Made by a program: the position numbers and the translations under genes
Assembly: GCA_017311185.1 (NCBI GenBank)
Contig: JAESUZ010001073.1
Coordinates: forward strand, 1,674,001 to 1,738,000
DNA length: 64,000 nucleotides
Source: Proteles cristata cristata
Taxonomy: Eukaryota; Chordata; Mammalia; Carnivora; Hyaenidae
Reading direction: 5' to 3'
Shown: piece after piece, positions 62,095 through 64,000 of the stretch
Numbering within the stretch: the first letter of the stretch is position 1
How the letters are laid out: the number at the start of each line of letters is the position of its first letter
Notes under the pieces: generated by a model
The model's input: only the letters and a program-made list of their open reading frames with translations
Database searches by the model: none
What the model was told of the DNA's origin: nothing

Positions 62095-62800
62095 GGATAA
62101 ATGGTAGAATGATTCACAATAGCTAATATGTAGAATTAACCCAATGTCCATCAACAGATAGACCTATGAAATGTGGTATATGCATGCAATGGAATATTTT
62201 TCAACCTTAAAAAGGAAGAAAATTATGACATGCTGCAACATCTTTTACCCTTGAGAGATTATGCCAAGTGACATGAATCAGTCACAAAAGACAAATAGTG
62301 TGTCATTCTATTTATATGACATATTTAGAGTAGTCAAAATGACAGAGACAGAAAGTAGAGTAGTGGTTGCCAGAGGAAGAGGGAAGGGAGAATTGGATGT
62401 TAATAGGTATAGAGTTTCAGTTTTACAAGATGAAAAGAGCTCTAGAAATGGATGATGGTGGGGTGCCTGGGTGGCTTAGTCGGGTAAGCGTCTGACTTTC
62501 GCTTGGGTCATGATCTCGCGGTTCGTGGGTTCAAGCCCCGCGTCGGGCTCTATGCTGACTGCCAGCTCAGAGCCTGGAGCCTGTTTCAGATTCTGTGTCT
62601 CCCTCTCTCTCTGACTCTCCCCTGCTCATGTTGTCTCTCTCTCTCTCTCTCCTAGAAATAAATAAAAATAAAATTAAAAAAAAAAATGGATGATGGTGAC
62701 CATAGCTCAACGTAATGAATATATTTAATACCACTGAACTATACAGTTAAAAATGTTTAAGATGGTAAATTTTGTATCTATTTTGCCATAATAAAAAATT
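62095..62800 (+). mobile_element. Old L1 3' fragment split by a SINE
   Basis: Sense L1M-type: '..ccaatgtccatcaacagata..', '..ggtatatgcatgcaatgga..', resuming after the SINE with '..ccactgaactatacagtta..'. Confidence 0.78.
62461..62683 (+). mobile_element. Young CAN-SINE with 15-nt target duplication
   Basis: Flanked by aaatggatgatggtg at 62446-62460 and 62684-62698. Sense, intact head 'gggtgcctgggtggcttagt', tail 'cctagaaataaataaaaat'. Confidence 0.96.
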
Positions 62801-62929
62801 GGGGAAAAATCACAAAACAAGCCTAAACAAAGATAAGTGGTAGGAATAAATTCAATAAGTAAATTAAATAATAAATCAATAAAAATAAATGATAAATAAA
62901 AATAATATTTTCCCTCTCTGTGTCCCCTT

Positions 62930-63465
62930 TCACCAGGTTTACTTCCCCAAAGAAATTACATTAACAGGTTATACTTCTTTCCAGAAATTTCTTTGTACAT
63001 AGAAGCATATTGATCTGCACATGTAAACTTTAAAAAAAAAAACAGAATATATACTGTTCCTCAAGTTACTTTTTTCCATTTAGTAATACACCTTATTGCT
63101 AAATTATCACTAGATTATGTTTATATCAGTATATATTGAAGTACCTCATTTTTATAGCTTTGCAATATTCCAGAGTTTGATGTACTATTATTTGTTAAAC
63201 CAGTCATAGTATGATAGGTGTGGTATGGTTTCCGGTTTTTGCTATTAACAAGCAGTGTGCAGGGAACCTCTCTGTAGTCTTAGGTGCATGTGTAATATGT
63301 ATGTGTGTGTGTGTAATATATGTGTAATATATGTGTGTGTATACATATATATACACACACATAAACTTAGGAAGTAGGATTGTACGTTAACTGAAATTTT
63401 TAATACATGCTTCTAAGTTGCCCTCCATAATGGTTGAACCATCCACTGTTTGAAACTGTACTGTT
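62930..63465 (-). mobile_element. Old L1 3' fragment
   Basis: Antisense L1M wording: '..ttatagctttgcaatattcc..', '..agttgccctccataatggtt'. Carries the TG/TA repeat. Confidence 0.6.
63297..63362 (+). repeat. (TG)n/(TA)n/(CA)n simple repeat
   Basis: Alternating purine-pyrimidine tract with partial dyad symmetry: tgtgtgtgtg, then tatatata, then cacacaca. Confidence 0.9.
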
Positions 63466-63851
63466 TATAAGGGATCATTTACTTGAAAATTTGATAGCTT
63501 CTTTCCCTAAAGAACTTCTTTCTAGTTTCTTTTTCCCTTTTCCTTTTCCTATTACTTGCCTGTTGGTTTCTTTTTGCTGTGTCCATATAGTTTGAAGATA
63601 ATGACATTGAGAAATGTTTGTTATGAGACTATACTGATCAATTTAAATTCTTGAGGAAAAAACTTAAGAGTCTTTTTCTTAAACCTAGGGGAGATTTAAT
63701 AAATGTGAACACTTTCTTATAAAAAGCAATTCCATTCCACATTGCTATGGGGATATTTTTGAGTTAGAAAAACACACACAGTGAGAGAGCTGAAAACAAT
63801 TAGCACAGTGATTTCTTTTAACCCCTCAGGTATATTTTCTTTTGCCTTCAG

Positions 63852-64000
63852 AACTTCTTGAGGAATCAAAACAACAAAACAAATTATAACCTCGTCTGTG
63901 AGACCCTTCAATTTTTGGACTGCATTTGTGGAAGTACCACGGGTGGCCTGGGACTTTTGGGTCTCTACATCAATGAGAAGAATGTTGTGCTGGTCAACCA
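63852..64000 (+). CDS. ITPR2: ITPR2 coding exon E (partial, cut by window end)
   Basis: The acceptor is ..ttttgccttcag at 63840-63851. The exon opens in phase 0 and encodes [40 protein letters not shown] and NEKNVVLVN, with two bases of the next codon (CA) before the window ends. This is the RIH-associated domain, among the most conserved cytosolic parts of IP3 receptors. Its [24 protein letters not shown] core is nearly identical between paralogues. The first residue pair after ..NREL-Q, namely NF, continues the domain from exon D without a gap. One residue, the second V in NVVLVN, differs from the Ala I remember in other family members, so it could be a species variant, a polymorphism or a sequence error. 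No donor is visible within the window. Confidence 0.95.

Larger units (their letters stand above)
60835..63851 (+). other. ITPR2: ITPR2 intron D-E (3.0 kb)
   Basis: Starts gtattt and ends ccttcag. It carries an antisense CAN-SINE (61254-61484), a sense L1 fragment (62095-62800) interrupted by a young SINE, an antisense L1 fragment (about 62930-63465) and a TG/TA simple repeat. Confidence 0.9.

Overview
The window is nuclear DNA from a carnivoran, most likely a feliform (cat-side) species. The main evidence is about 29 copies of the tRNA-derived CAN-SINE, with the head 'cgcctgggtggct..agtcggttaagc', a CT-rich body and an 'aataaata' A-rich tail. L1 3' ends of carnivoran type and ancient mammalian L2 and MIR remnants support this. 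No bacterial or phage gene organisation is present.

Only one protein-coding gene can be supported: ITPR2, the type 2 inositol 1,4,5-trisphosphate receptor, on the + strand. Five consecutive coding exons lie in the last 11.2 kb (52813-52921, 53656-53843, 59702-59885, 60578-60834, and 63852 to past the window end). All have consensus AG/GT boundaries and compatible phases. Together they encode 295 codons plus 2 bases of the cytosolic regulatory (coupling) region between the IP3-binding core and the channel domain, reaching into the RIH-associated domain. The paralogue is set by sequence seen here: the IP3R1 PKA-site segment and caspase-3 DEVD segment are replaced by IP3R2-type residues.

Positions 1-52812 contain no exon I can recognise and are best read as one very long ITPR2 intron, open at the left edge. 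Its content is retroelements: CAN-SINEs in both orientations (many with clear target-site duplications, three as tandem or nested pairs); L1 fragments at 8.4-9.2, 9.8-10.0, 22.1-24.5, 30.3-31.9, 38.6-39.2 and 49.2-51.1 kb; L2 pieces at about 5.6, 17.7, 20.3, 21.2 and 51.1 kb; several MIRs; a MaLR-type LTR at 12.8 kb; an ERVL-like LTR at 24.8-25.5 kb; and two copies of a Tigger/pogo-like MITE at 37.0 and 41.3 kb. The downstream introns hold one SINE close to an acceptor, a 1.15-kb L2, MIRs, and L1 fragments with a late SINE insertion.

The most notable structures are a roughly 1.1-kb-arm inverted repeat made by two opposed L1 3' ends (22.1-24.5 kb), an L1 with a 5' inversion (twin-priming signature) inserted into an L2 (49.2-51.1 kb), a young CAN-SINE subfamily with diagnostic differences, and long repeat-poor intronic blocks (notably 43.4-46.7, 25.5-29.4 and 32.1-36.1 kb) that are candidates for conserved regulatory DNA. 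I found no new gene system, CRISPR array or operon.
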